In this document: positions 8,423 through 16,399 of the stretch, piece by piece
How the letters are laid out: each line of letters begins with the position of its first letter
Position numbering within the stretch: position 1 is the stretch's first letter
NCBI RefSeq assembly: GCF_002869765.1
Contig: NZ_PNOR01000019.1
Coordinates: 25,256-89,255, forward strand
DNA from: Deinococcus planocerae
GTDB taxonomy: Bacteria; Deinococcota; Deinococci; Deinococcales; Deinococcaceae
Length of the DNA: 64,000 bases
Reading direction: 5' to 3'
Translations under genes and position numbers: made by a program
The notes under the pieces: generated by a model
What the model saw: only the letters and a program-made list of their open reading frames with translations
What the model was told of the DNA's origin: nothing
Databases searched by the model: none

Positions 8423-11038
8423 ATGACTGCCCTGACCCGGTTCAAGCTCGCCCAGCTCGACACCACCCTCGCCGTCTCCGCGCTGCTGGGGCAGGTCGCC
8501 GACCTCACCCCGCGTGCTCCATCCGCCCGGGGTCGGCCCCGCGCCGAGCTGCCCGTCCCCGTGACGCTGGGGACGGACGTAGCCGACACGGTGCTCTTCG
8601 AGGACCCGGCGAACCGGGAGGCGCGCCTCTGGCTGCCCCGCTACGCGCTGGCGACCGAGGAGACCTCGGGGGGCACGCACTACCGGGCGCGGCTGGCGGC
8701 GCAGGGCGGCGGGTGGCGGCTCGACCTCACGCTGCGGCGGTACGCCGCCCCCGAGCTGGGCGCCCTCCCGGCGGACGCCCGGGTGCTCGACCACCGTGTG
8801 GAAGCCCGGCTGCGCTGGGAGAGGGGCGGCGTGCTGCGTGAGCGGCCCCTGACCGAGCGGAGCGAGAATCCCGACGGGACCCTGGGCCTCGCCCTCACCG
8901 TGGGCACCCTGCCCGAGCGCGACGAGCTGTACACGGCGCTGACGACCCCCGAGGGCAAGGCCACGTTGATCGTCACGCGCGCGGTGCGGGTGGCCGTGCG
9001 GGTGCCCGACGAGCCCGCGCCCGTGGTCCGCCCGCACAAGTGGAAGGGGGGAGCCTTCGACGAGGACCCAGGTCCGCGCTTCCCCTCGCGCCGGTGGAGG
9101 GGGGGACTCTTCGTGGAAGAACCGAACCCCCGCCTCCCCCCGCGCCGGTGGCCGGGAGGGGCCCTCGACGAGGACTCGGCCACGCGCCCCCACCTTCCGG
9201 TCCCGGTGGTCGCGCGGCTCGCGGGGCGCGGGGTCGGCCCCGGCCTGGCCCAGGGGCGGGCGGTGACCGGGCTGATCCCGCTCCAGCCCCTCCATGTGCG
9301 GCCCAGGCCCGACCTCTCCGACCTTCTCGTCCGGCCCGACCGCATCCCGCCCCTGATCGTGAAACCCGCGCTGGCGACGCCGCAGCTCACGGTGGGCGAG
9401 CCCGAGGTCTTCGACCAGGGGGGCGAACTCTGGGCCCGCTACCCCCTGCGGGTGACGAACGCCGCCGAGTACGGGGACGACCTCTTCGCGCCCTCGCCCG
9501 ACCTGCCGCCCTGCGGGGCGAACGCCAACTCGGCGCGGACCTGGGTGGACATCTTCGACGCGGGCAACACGCGGCTCTACGGCTTCTGCGCGCTGGGGCG
9601 GGCGCGGGACCTGGAGGGGCTCTGGGTGGCGGTGCGCGCGCACTCGCGGCCCGCCGGGGTCAGCGTCGAACTCGTGGACCGCCGCGCGGGGCTCTCGGCG
9701 CGCTCGGCCACGGTGGCGCTGCCGCCCCTCGACCTCTTCGAGGTGGTGGAGCGCACGCTTACGGGGGAGGAGGCGCTGCTCTTCCACCCCGGCCTGCACG
9801 CTTACGTCTTCCCCGGGCTGGGCACGCCGACCGGGGGCGGGGGCGGGGGCAGCCTGATTCCCCGGACCGTCCCTTTCGGCGGCGCCTCCCACCGCTACTA
9901 CCAGGACGGGGTGCGCCCCGAGCTGTTCTACACCCTGCCCGACAGCTTCAAGCTCGCGCGGGAGGACGACCCGCCCCGGCGACCCCGGCTCACCCTCGAA
10001 TGTCTCGCCCCGGACCGCTACCGCCTGACCTTCGTGGCCCGGCCCACGTTCGACCTCGACCGGCTGGAGGACGCCCGCTTGGGGCTCGCTCGCCATCTCC
10101 CGGCGGGAAAGGCGGGGCCCGTGCGGCTGGAGCCCTTCCACACCTCGCACGTGGAATTCGTGCCCGCCGAGGCGGGGCTATACGCGGGAGGCAGCGTCCA
10201 GACCACCAATCTCGGCGAACTGCGGGGAACGGTGGAGCTGGAGGGCGAGGCGTTCGCGCGGGTCTGGGACGAGCTGACGGGGGCCCTCCCGGTCAGCCTG
10301 GGCGGCAAGCTGCGCGCGGAGGTCGGCGGCCTCCCCGCCGAGGAGGTGCCCGTCGCCTTGCGGCTGGACGACACCGTGGGCGAGTGCGTCGCCGTGACGG
10401 CGGAGCCCGACCCCGACTCGGGCGGCTACCGGGTGCGGCTGATCAACGCCCTTGAAAGCCCGCTGCGCCTGGGGCAGCCCACCCCCTTCGTCGCCTCCCG
10501 GCGGGCCCCGGAGGAGGGGCTGCGCCCGGCGCGGTGGGAGAAGTTCGTCGCCCTCGCCGACCTCCTCGCGCCCGGCGACGAGGCGCGGGGGCTGCTCAAG
10601 CCCGTCGCCGACGTGCCGCTGGCGGACTTCGTGCCCGTGATCGACACCGACCGGGTGCGCGCGGTGCCCGACCTGGAGCGGATCACCCAGGGGATGCTCG
10701 TCGGCGTCGTGCGGACCTTCGGGCGGGTCATCACGGTCGAGACGCCCGCTGACCTGTTCGCGGCACCCTCCGACCCCGCGCGCCCCGAGCGGCGCCTTCT
10801 CGTCATCCACGTCCACTTCGAGGGCGGGGACACGGCGGAGTTGCTGCGCCCCGCCGACCCCGGCGTGCTGCTCGTCCGGGGCGAGGCGACCGTGATGTAC
10901 CCCCTGCTCGACCTGCTGCTGGGCCGCCCCCCGGGCGAGTACCGCTACCGGGTGCTGCCCGTCTACACCGACGGCCCCGGCCAGCCGGGCGAGTGGAGGG
11001 CGGCCTCCACCGACCTCCTGAGCGTCGGGCTCGGTTGA
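8423..11038 (+). CDS. Large modular protein of unknown function, paralog-operon member 1
   Basis: About 871 residues; start chosen at the ATG with GGAGGAG 6 bp upstream. No signal peptide or catalytic motif was recognised. Residues about 317-433 form a distinctive segment with LPPCGANANSARTWVDIFDA and RLYGFCALG, a pattern I have seen in uncharacterised bacterial proteins. A Gly-rich linker (GGGGGG) follows. Then comes RYYQDGVRPELFYTLPDSFKL, an echo of the FYxLP module that opens members 3-6, then TVELEGEAFARVWDEL, an echo of their AAFSLxLxxEGAxxLxxA module, and beta-rich C-terminal segments. A charged stretch near residues 205-255 holds three similar KWKGGAFDEDP-type repeats. It heads the operon and is separated by only 6 bp from the next gene. 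Confidence 0.75.
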   Translation: MTALTRFKLAQLDTTLAVSALLGQVADLTPRAPSARGRPRAELPVPVTLGTDVADTVLFEDPANREARLWLPRYALATEETSGGTHYRARLAAQGGGWRLDLTLRRYAAPELGALPADARVLDHRVEARLRWERGGVLRERPLTERSENPDGTLGLALTVGTLPERDELYTALTTPEGKATLIVTRAVRVAVRVPDEPAPVVRPHKWKGGAFDEDPGPRFPSRRWRGGLFVEEPNPRLPPRRWPGGALDEDSATRPHLPVPVVARLAGRGVGPGLAQGRAVTGLIPLQPLHVRPRPDLSDLLVRPDRIPPLIVKPALATPQLTVGEPEVFDQGGELWARYPLRVTNAAEYGDDLFAPSPDLPPCGANANSARTWVDIFDAGNTRLYGFCALGRARDLEGLWVAVRAHSRPAGVSVELVDRRAGLSARSATVALPPLDLFEVVERTLTGEEALLFHPGLHAYVFPGLGTPTGGGGGGSLIPRTVPFGGASHRYYQDGVRPELFYTLPDSFKLAREDDPPRRPRLTLECLAPDRYRLTFVARPTFDLDRLEDARLGLARHLPAGKAGPVRLEPFHTSHVEFVPAEAGLYAGGSVQTTNLGELRGTVELEGEAFARVWDELTGALPVSLGGKLRAEVGGLPAEEVPVALRLDDTVGECVAVTAEPDPDSGGYRVRLINALESPLRLGQPTPFVASRRAPEEGLRPARWEKFVALADLLAPGDEARGLLKPVADVPLADFVPVIDTDRVRAVPDLERITQGMLVGVVRTFGRVITVETPADLFAAPSDPARPERRLLVIHVHFEGGDTAELLRPADPGVLLVRGEATVMYPLLDLLLGRPPGEYRYRVLPVYTDGPGQPGEWRAASTDLLSVGLG
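9039..9178 (+). repeat. Internal triple repeat in member 1
   Basis: Three successive in-frame units encode HKWKGGAFDEDP, RRWRGGLFVEEP and RRWPGGALDEDS, each followed by a basic/proline-rich spacer (PRFPS, PRLPP, TRPHL). Units are spaced about 22 codons apart. This looks like tandem duplication of a short linear motif rather than a folded domain. Confidence 0.6.
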
Positions 11039-11044
11039 GGACGG

Positions 11045-12820
11045 ATGACGATGCGGCCCGACTTCCAGTTCGAGACCCAGGGGGAGGGGTGCCTCGTGTA
11101 CCCGACCCACGGCGGCGCGGGGCCGCACTGGGTCACCCCGCGCGGCGTGGTCTTCGCCCCCGGCGAGGACGGCCTGCCCGACTTCCGGCTGGCCCTGCTG
11201 CGCGCCCCCGGCCCGTTCGCCCGCACCTCGACCCGGCTCGACCTGCGGCTGGAGGCCGCGTACGACCTCGCGGGAGCGGGGGAGCAGTTGGTCGTGCCGC
11301 CGTCCTTCCTCGCGCCGCTCCTGCCCATGTCCGGACACCTGCGGCTTTCCCTGCCTCTTTCCGGGGCGGGGTTGAACGAGACGCTGAGCGTCCCCCTCGC
11401 CTGGAACGGCCTGGGGCGGGCGCGGGTGACGTGGCGGCTCAGCGCGGAGGCGGGCGCGGTGCTGCGCGGGGCACTCCTGGGGGGCACCCTGGCCCTCGCG
11501 GCGAACGTCGTGCTGGCCCTGCGGGGGGTGGCGGCACGGGGCACGGGGGCCGTCACCTTCGACCCACGAGCCCTCGTGCGTGCCCTCTCCGGCGTGCGCG
11601 ACGAGCGGGGCCGCACCACATATGAAGCCCTGCAAACCTTCGTCCGCGAACCCTGGGCGGGCCAGCCGTGGCGCTGGCACTCCCAGGGAGCAGGCGACCC
11701 TGCGCCGTGGGCCGCCCTCCTCGACCGCTGCCTCGCGCGCTTCGCCCGGCTGGCCCCGCCTGAGGATGGTGACCTTTCCCCTGCCCTGACGTTCGACGAG
11801 CCCCCGCCCGGGGAGATGACCTGGCCGCTTGACGACGTGGTGGAGACGTGGCGGCCCGTGGCGCTGGAGTGGCGGCCCCTCGACGGGCTGCGCGCCGGGG
11901 GAGCGGACCCGTCGCGCTTCGTCACCCTGGCGACGGCCCCGCCCGTGCCGCACGGCTTCGTGCCGCTGGAGGCGGTCGGCAACCTGCCGGGCGGGCGGGT
12001 GAACGTGCCGCAGGTCGGCGTACATGTGACGGCGGCGCCCCGGCCCCCCGCGAGGCCGCAGCCCGTCCAGGCGACGCTGGTGCTGGAACCGCCCCGCGAC
12101 ACGGCGACTACGACCCTGCGCCTCCTGCCCGGTGAACCCCTGACCTACACGGCCCGCCCCTACCTCCTGCTGTCGAGCCTCGTCGGGAGCAGACCCACGA
12201 CCCGCGTGCTGACGGGCTCGCCTCTCACCGGGACGGGCGAGACCCTCGAACTCGGCGCGGCGGAATTGCCTGCAAAGTTCTGCCCCCTCGCCGCCGAGCC
12301 CGCGCTCCTCGAACGGGCGGTCCTGACGGGCACCGTGACCTGGACGGAGGGAGCAGGGGAACACCACGTCCCCGTCCGGCTGGACCGTGCCCGCCCGGAG
12401 GTATGCGTGGCCGTGCCAACCGGAGCGGAACCCGCCCTGCGGCTGAGGGCCGAGTCGGTGACGGGTGGCGCCGCCCTCGACCTTCCCGAGCTCGACGTGG
12501 GCGAGCGGCTCCTCACTCTCTGGCACCTGCCGGGCTTCGGGGCACAGACGGTGCGCTTCATCTGGGTGCCGACGGGCGATGCGCCGGGCTTGGACGTGGA
12601 AGTCGAGAGCGAGGCGGGCGGCCCGCACACCCGTCTGCACCTGCGCCGCGACCGACCGGGGGCCGAGTGGTCCTACGTCGTGGACGATCCCTTCCGCCCC
12701 CGTTACCGCTTCCGGGTGCTGCCGGACGGCGCGTGGTCGCCGCTGCTCTCGCCCCTGGACACGCGCGAGGTGACGCTCGCCCTCCCCTACCCCGACCCCA
12801 GCGAGGAGGTTTCCAGATGA
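11045..12820 (+). CDS. Modular protein of unknown function, paralog-operon member 2
   Basis: A 591-residue product without signal peptide or membrane segment. It opens with a degenerate form of the operon's shared N-terminal module (VTPRGVVFAPGEDGLPDFRL). The second shared module follows near residues 120-180 (WRLSAEAGAVLRGALLGGTL). The C-terminal half consists of beta-rich segments; one reads VRFIWVPTGDAPGLDVEVES, and the last ends with WSYVVDDPFRPRYRFRVLPDG, matching the DP..YxY..xxxDG ending of Ig-like modules in later members. The stop overlaps the next start (ATGA at 12817-12820), so the genes are translationally coupled. Confidence 0.75.
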   Translation: MTMRPDFQFETQGEGCLVYPTHGGAGPHWVTPRGVVFAPGEDGLPDFRLALLRAPGPFARTSTRLDLRLEAAYDLAGAGEQLVVPPSFLAPLLPMSGHLRLSLPLSGAGLNETLSVPLAWNGLGRARVTWRLSAEAGAVLRGALLGGTLALAANVVLALRGVAARGTGAVTFDPRALVRALSGVRDERGRTTYEALQTFVREPWAGQPWRWHSQGAGDPAPWAALLDRCLARFARLAPPEDGDLSPALTFDEPPPGEMTWPLDDVVETWRPVALEWRPLDGLRAGGADPSRFVTLATAPPVPHGFVPLEAVGNLPGGRVNVPQVGVHVTAAPRPPARPQPVQATLVLEPPRDTATTTLRLLPGEPLTYTARPYLLLSSLVGSRPTTRVLTGSPLTGTGETLELGAAELPAKFCPLAAEPALLERAVLTGTVTWTEGAGEHHVPVRLDRARPEVCVAVPTGAEPALRLRAESVTGGAALDLPELDVGERLLTLWHLPGFGAQTVRFIWVPTGDAPGLDVEVESEAGGPHTRLHLRRDRPGAEWSYVVDDPFRPRYRFRVLPDGAWSPLLSPLDTREVTLALPYPDPSEEVSR

Positions 12821-13986
12821 TCCGAGCCGACCCGACCGAAGTCGCCGTCTACCCCGACCCGAACGACCCGCAGCGCTTCTTCTACGTGCCCGGCGAGCCC
12901 GTGCCCGAACTCGGCCCGAACGGCGCCCCAGCCCTCACGCTGCTCCTCGCGGACGCGGCCTCCCGCTTACAACTCGGCGCACGGTGGACGGTGGACGGGG
13001 CGACGCTCGACCGCCTGCGCCGCCGGGTGGCCTCCGAGCACCCGGAGCTGGACCCGGCGAGGATCGACCTTCAGCCTGCCCCCGCCCGCGTCCGGGAGGT
13101 CGCGCTCCTGCTCCGGGACGCAGGGGGCACCCGGCGCGACCTCGCCCACGCCACCTCCTCCGGCTTCACCCCGCACACGGCCCTCTTCGCTGTACCGCTC
13201 GCCTCCGAGGAAGAACGCCTCACGGCCCTGCGCGCCGTCCACGGCACCGAGGACGTGCTGGGCGTGCGCTACACGGCGGACGTGCTCGGCGAGGGCGGTC
13301 AGTGGCAGACCGTCACGCGCGAGGGCGACGTGGGGCGCTGGTTCCGGGGTCTGTCTGCCGACGGACACCTGCTCTTCGCCCCCGGCGTGAGTCCGACCAA
13401 GCCCGTCTCCCCTCCCCCGGACCTCCCCAGCAGCGTGACCTTCCAGGTCCAGGCGCGCGCCCGCGACATGCCGGTCGCCTTCGTGACGGTCACTTGGGGC
13501 ACGGAGACGGCCACCCTGCGCCCGCCCGACTTCGCGCCCGGCTCGCTCGGCACGTCGAAGGGTCCGGTGGAGGTCACCACCCGCTACATGGTAGGCGGCG
13601 GGCCGTACACGACCCGGCTCACGCCGACTGGCGACACCTGCGACCTGGGCCCCACCGACCTCGGTCTGTGCGAGGTGGTGCTCGACGCCGAGAGGTGCCC
13701 CTCCCAGGGCGTGCGCGAGGTGCGCGCCCAGATGACCTACCGCCCCGACGGGGACGGCCCCGGCGACGAACGCACGGTCTATTTGCGCGGCGGGACATGG
13801 ACGGATCGCTGGTGGCTCGTGACCCGCGCGCCGGACCTCGCCGGAACGCTGGAGGTGAAGCTCAAGATCACGCGCACAGACGGCACCACCCTCGACCCTC
13901 CCCGCTTCAGCCGGAAGGACCCCTTCATCACCATCCCGCTCCCCGACGACGGGGAAGTCCAGGAGGACAACCATGATTCGGATTGA
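12817..13986 (+). CDS. Modular protein of unknown function, paralog-operon member 3
   Basis: A 389-residue product, the shortest of the set. Its start (VAVYPDPNDPQRFFYVPGEP) is a clear copy of the operon's N-terminal FYxLP-type module. The second module follows (TALFAVPLASEEERLTALRA then VLGVRYTADVL), and the C-terminal third contains two beta-sandwich-like repeats (VTFQVQARARDMPVAFVTVTWG; LCEVVLDAERCPSQGVREVRA). It overlaps member 2 by 4 bp and member 4 by 14 bp. The start sits on an ATGA junction with GAGGAGG upstream at 12801-12810. Confidence 0.78.
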   Translation: MIRADPTEVAVYPDPNDPQRFFYVPGEPVPELGPNGAPALTLLLADAASRLQLGARWTVDGATLDRLRRRVASEHPELDPARIDLQPAPARVREVALLLRDAGGTRRDLAHATSSGFTPHTALFAVPLASEEERLTALRAVHGTEDVLGVRYTADVLGEGGQWQTVTREGDVGRWFRGLSADGHLLFAPGVSPTKPVSPPPDLPSSVTFQVQARARDMPVAFVTVTWGTETATLRPPDFAPGSLGTSKGPVEVTTRYMVGGGPYTTRLTPTGDTCDLGPTDLGLCEVVLDAERCPSQGVREVRAQMTYRPDGDGPGDERTVYLRGGTWTDRWWLVTRAPDLAGTLEVKLKITRTDGTTLDPPRFSRKDPFITIPLPDDGEVQEDNHDSD

Positions 13987-16213
13987 CCAGCAGCTCATGC
14001 TCAAGGAAGTGCCCGACGTGACGATCTGGCGCGACGACGCCCTCGAACACGTCTACTACGTCCTGCCGACCACACCGCGCTTCCGGCTCCAGGGCGGCAA
14101 GCCCGTGTTCAAGTTCATCAAGTACCGGATGCCGAAAGACCGCGCGGACGGCAAGAAGGGCGGCGGCTTCGTCTTCTTCGATACGGAAATCGCGGTGCCC
14201 GACGACCAGCTCGCCAAGGTGACCGAACTGCTCCAGGCCGACCTGGAGAAGAAGCACAAGGAGGCGCACCGCCCCGGCCCGGCCCCCAAGGTGCAGTTCG
14301 GCACGATGACGTACACGCGCGGCACCGTCAGGTTGCTGCTGGAGGAAAACGGCGTCCTCGTCGAGAAGGTGCGCGGGGCGGGCAAGCCCTCGCTGTACGG
14401 CAACAACGTGGCGGCCTTCATGGTCGAACTCTCGCCCGAGGGCGCCACGGTGATCGAGGCGGCGATGCAGGGGCAGGGCGCGTCCGCCGTGCAGGTGGTG
14501 TACGACCTCCACTTCTGGGTGAAGCTGCCGCCCATCCTCGCCGTGGTGGACTTCGACGCCTCCAAGTTCTACGACTACGCGAAGTCGGTGGACCTGGAGG
14601 TCAGCATGTGGACGGAAGACCACTACCGTGAGGAACTGCGCGAGGTGCTGCGCGAGAGCCAGTCGGGCACCGCGCGCGTGGAGGCCAACTTCACCCTCAA
14701 CGACCCCGAGGCCGACCGCAAGCTCAAGGACAAGCTGCGCGACTGGGCCCAGCGGATGCTCGAGGACACCCTGACCCGCGTGGCCCAGCAGGCGGCGGCC
14801 CCGGCGGGACCCGGCGGCCCCATCGACTCGCAAAAGCTTTTCGACAAGACGCTCGATGACCTCGGCGGCGACGACCTCGACAACTTCGATCAGGTCATCA
14901 AGCAGCGCAAGTTCGTCAACTTCCACTACGAGTTCCGCGAGGACTCCGCGACCGAGTGGAACCTCGCCCCACAGGGCACGCTGCCGACCCTCACCACCCT
15001 CAAGGACGACCGGGGCCAACCGATCAAGTGGGCGGACTACTCGCTGCTCATCGACGCCGACGACCCCTTCTTCAGGCAGCTCAACATCAACGCGCAGGTC
15101 AACGCCGACTTCACGGGGTTGCCGCTGCACAGCGTCGAGCTGCACGTCGAGTACCCCAAGGCGAACGGCGGCAAGGAAATGTACGACTACCGCTTCACGA
15201 CGCCGAACGAGACCGCCAAGTTCAACCCCTTCCTGGAGGGCAACTCCCAGAAGTACACCTACGACTACGAGGTGAACTACAAGGGCCAGAGCCGCAGTTT
15301 CCGCTCCAAACCCGTGACCACGGAAGACCAGTACCTCACGATCAACCTCGACGACACCGGCATCTTCAACATCGACACGGTGAGCGGCGACATCGACTAC
15401 GAGCAGGTCAAGTTCGCCCAGGTGGACCTGCGCTACCCCGCCGGGGCCGCGACGCCGCTCGTGCAGGAGAAGTTCACCCTCGACAAGACGACCCGCACCC
15501 ACCGCACCCAGAAGGTCGTCTTCGAGACGGTGGACCGGCCCTACGAGTACCGGGTGAAGTACGTGCTCGACGGCGGCAAGGAGATCGAGACGGGCCCGGT
15601 CACCGACGCCGCGCGGCCCCTCATGCTCAACGACCCCTTCGTGGAGACGCGCTCGGTGACGGTGCGGGCGACGGGCAACCTCAAGGAGAAGGTGCAGACC
15701 ATCTTCGTGGATCTCGTGTACGAGGACACGGCGAACGGGTACCGCCAGGCCAAGTCCATCGCGCTCGACACGAACACGCCCGCCGAGGAGTGGCTGATCC
15801 CGATCCTCGCCGGGTCCACGGGAACCCTGAAGTACACGGGCACCATCCGCTACTTCGACGGCACGGAAGAGCCCATCCCCGAGACGATGGACACCCGCCC
15901 CACCATCCTGGTGGGCCCCAGCGTGCGCGACCGCCTCGCCGTGACCGTGCTGCCCGACTTCATGTTCGACAGCGCCGACGTGCGCCTCGTGAAGGTGGCC
16001 CTGAACTACGACGACGGGAACGGCGTCAAGGAACGCAAGGACTTCACCTTCCGCCCCGGCGACCACGACCCTATGGAATGGACGGTGGACCTCAAGGACC
16101 AGACGAAGACCGAGTACGACTGGGAGGCGATGTTCTTCCTCAAGCCCAGCGGCCAGAAGAAGGCGGGCGGGCGGACGAGCGAGCTGACCTTGATTCCGGA
16201 GCTGCCTGCTTGA
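13973..16213 (+). CDS. Modular protein of unknown function, paralog-operon member 4
   Basis: A 746-residue, lysine- and aspartate-rich protein with no signal peptide. Module 1 (residues about 8-80) reads VTIWRDDALEHVYYVLP, then PVFKFIKYR, then GGGFVFFDTEIAVP. Module 2 (about 139-210) reads KPSLYGNNVAAFMVELSPEG and ends at VDLEVSMWTEDHY. A helical stretch (residues 215-300) follows. About four Ig-like beta repeats fill residues 350-740, each with a xVxLxYxDxxNG strand pair and a W...L.D....YxY....DG ending. Its ATG at 13973 lies inside the tail of member 3 with AGGAGG upstream. Parts of the same layout recur in the two genes that follow. Confidence 0.82.
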   Translation: MIRIDQQLMLKEVPDVTIWRDDALEHVYYVLPTTPRFRLQGGKPVFKFIKYRMPKDRADGKKGGGFVFFDTEIAVPDDQLAKVTELLQADLEKKHKEAHRPGPAPKVQFGTMTYTRGTVRLLLEENGVLVEKVRGAGKPSLYGNNVAAFMVELSPEGATVIEAAMQGQGASAVQVVYDLHFWVKLPPILAVVDFDASKFYDYAKSVDLEVSMWTEDHYREELREVLRESQSGTARVEANFTLNDPEADRKLKDKLRDWAQRMLEDTLTRVAQQAAAPAGPGGPIDSQKLFDKTLDDLGGDDLDNFDQVIKQRKFVNFHYEFREDSATEWNLAPQGTLPTLTTLKDDRGQPIKWADYSLLIDADDPFFRQLNINAQVNADFTGLPLHSVELHVEYPKANGGKEMYDYRFTTPNETAKFNPFLEGNSQKYTYDYEVNYKGQSRSFRSKPVTTEDQYLTINLDDTGIFNIDTVSGDIDYEQVKFAQVDLRYPAGAATPLVQEKFTLDKTTRTHRTQKVVFETVDRPYEYRVKYVLDGGKEIETGPVTDAARPLMLNDPFVETRSVTVRATGNLKEKVQTIFVDLVYEDTANGYRQAKSIALDTNTPAEEWLIPILAGSTGTLKYTGTIRYFDGTEEPIPETMDTRPTILVGPSVRDRLAVTVLPDFMFDSADVRLVKVALNYDDGNGVKERKDFTFRPGDHDPMEWTVDLKDQTKTEYDWEAMFFLKPSGQKKAGGRTSELTLIPELPA

Positions 16214-16256
16214 GGGAAGGGGGGGGGGCGGGGGAATTGGCTTTCCTCGCCGCGTA

Positions 16257-16351
16257 CTCCCCCCCTCCCAACCTCCCCCACGAGGGGGGAGGAGGAAAAG
16301 AGCATAAGCCTGAGCGTTCTTCTCCCTCCCTCCTTGTGGGGGAGGGGGGGA
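16257..16351. repeat. Head-to-head pair of G/C-tract palindromic repeats (block A)
   Basis: Two copies of a REP-like element face each other. The first (16257-16300) contains CCTCCCCCACGAGGGGGGAG and ends GAGGAAAAG. The second (16318-16351), on the other strand, begins TTCTTCTCCCTCCCTCCTTG and ends in a G run. Each can fold into a C-run/G-run hairpin. The pair fills most of the 186-bp gap between operon members 4 and 5 and could attenuate transcription or stabilise mRNA ends. Confidence 0.75.
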
Positions 16352-16399
16352 ACCGTCCACGCCCCCCGACCCCCTTCGGTCCCACTTTTCGGAGGCCCC

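Noticed and set aside
8216..10150. N-terminal extension of the SARP regulator (frame open to 10150)
   Set aside because: The extra 645 codons are antisense to paralog 1 and have no family pattern; the winged helix begins at the ATG at 8215.
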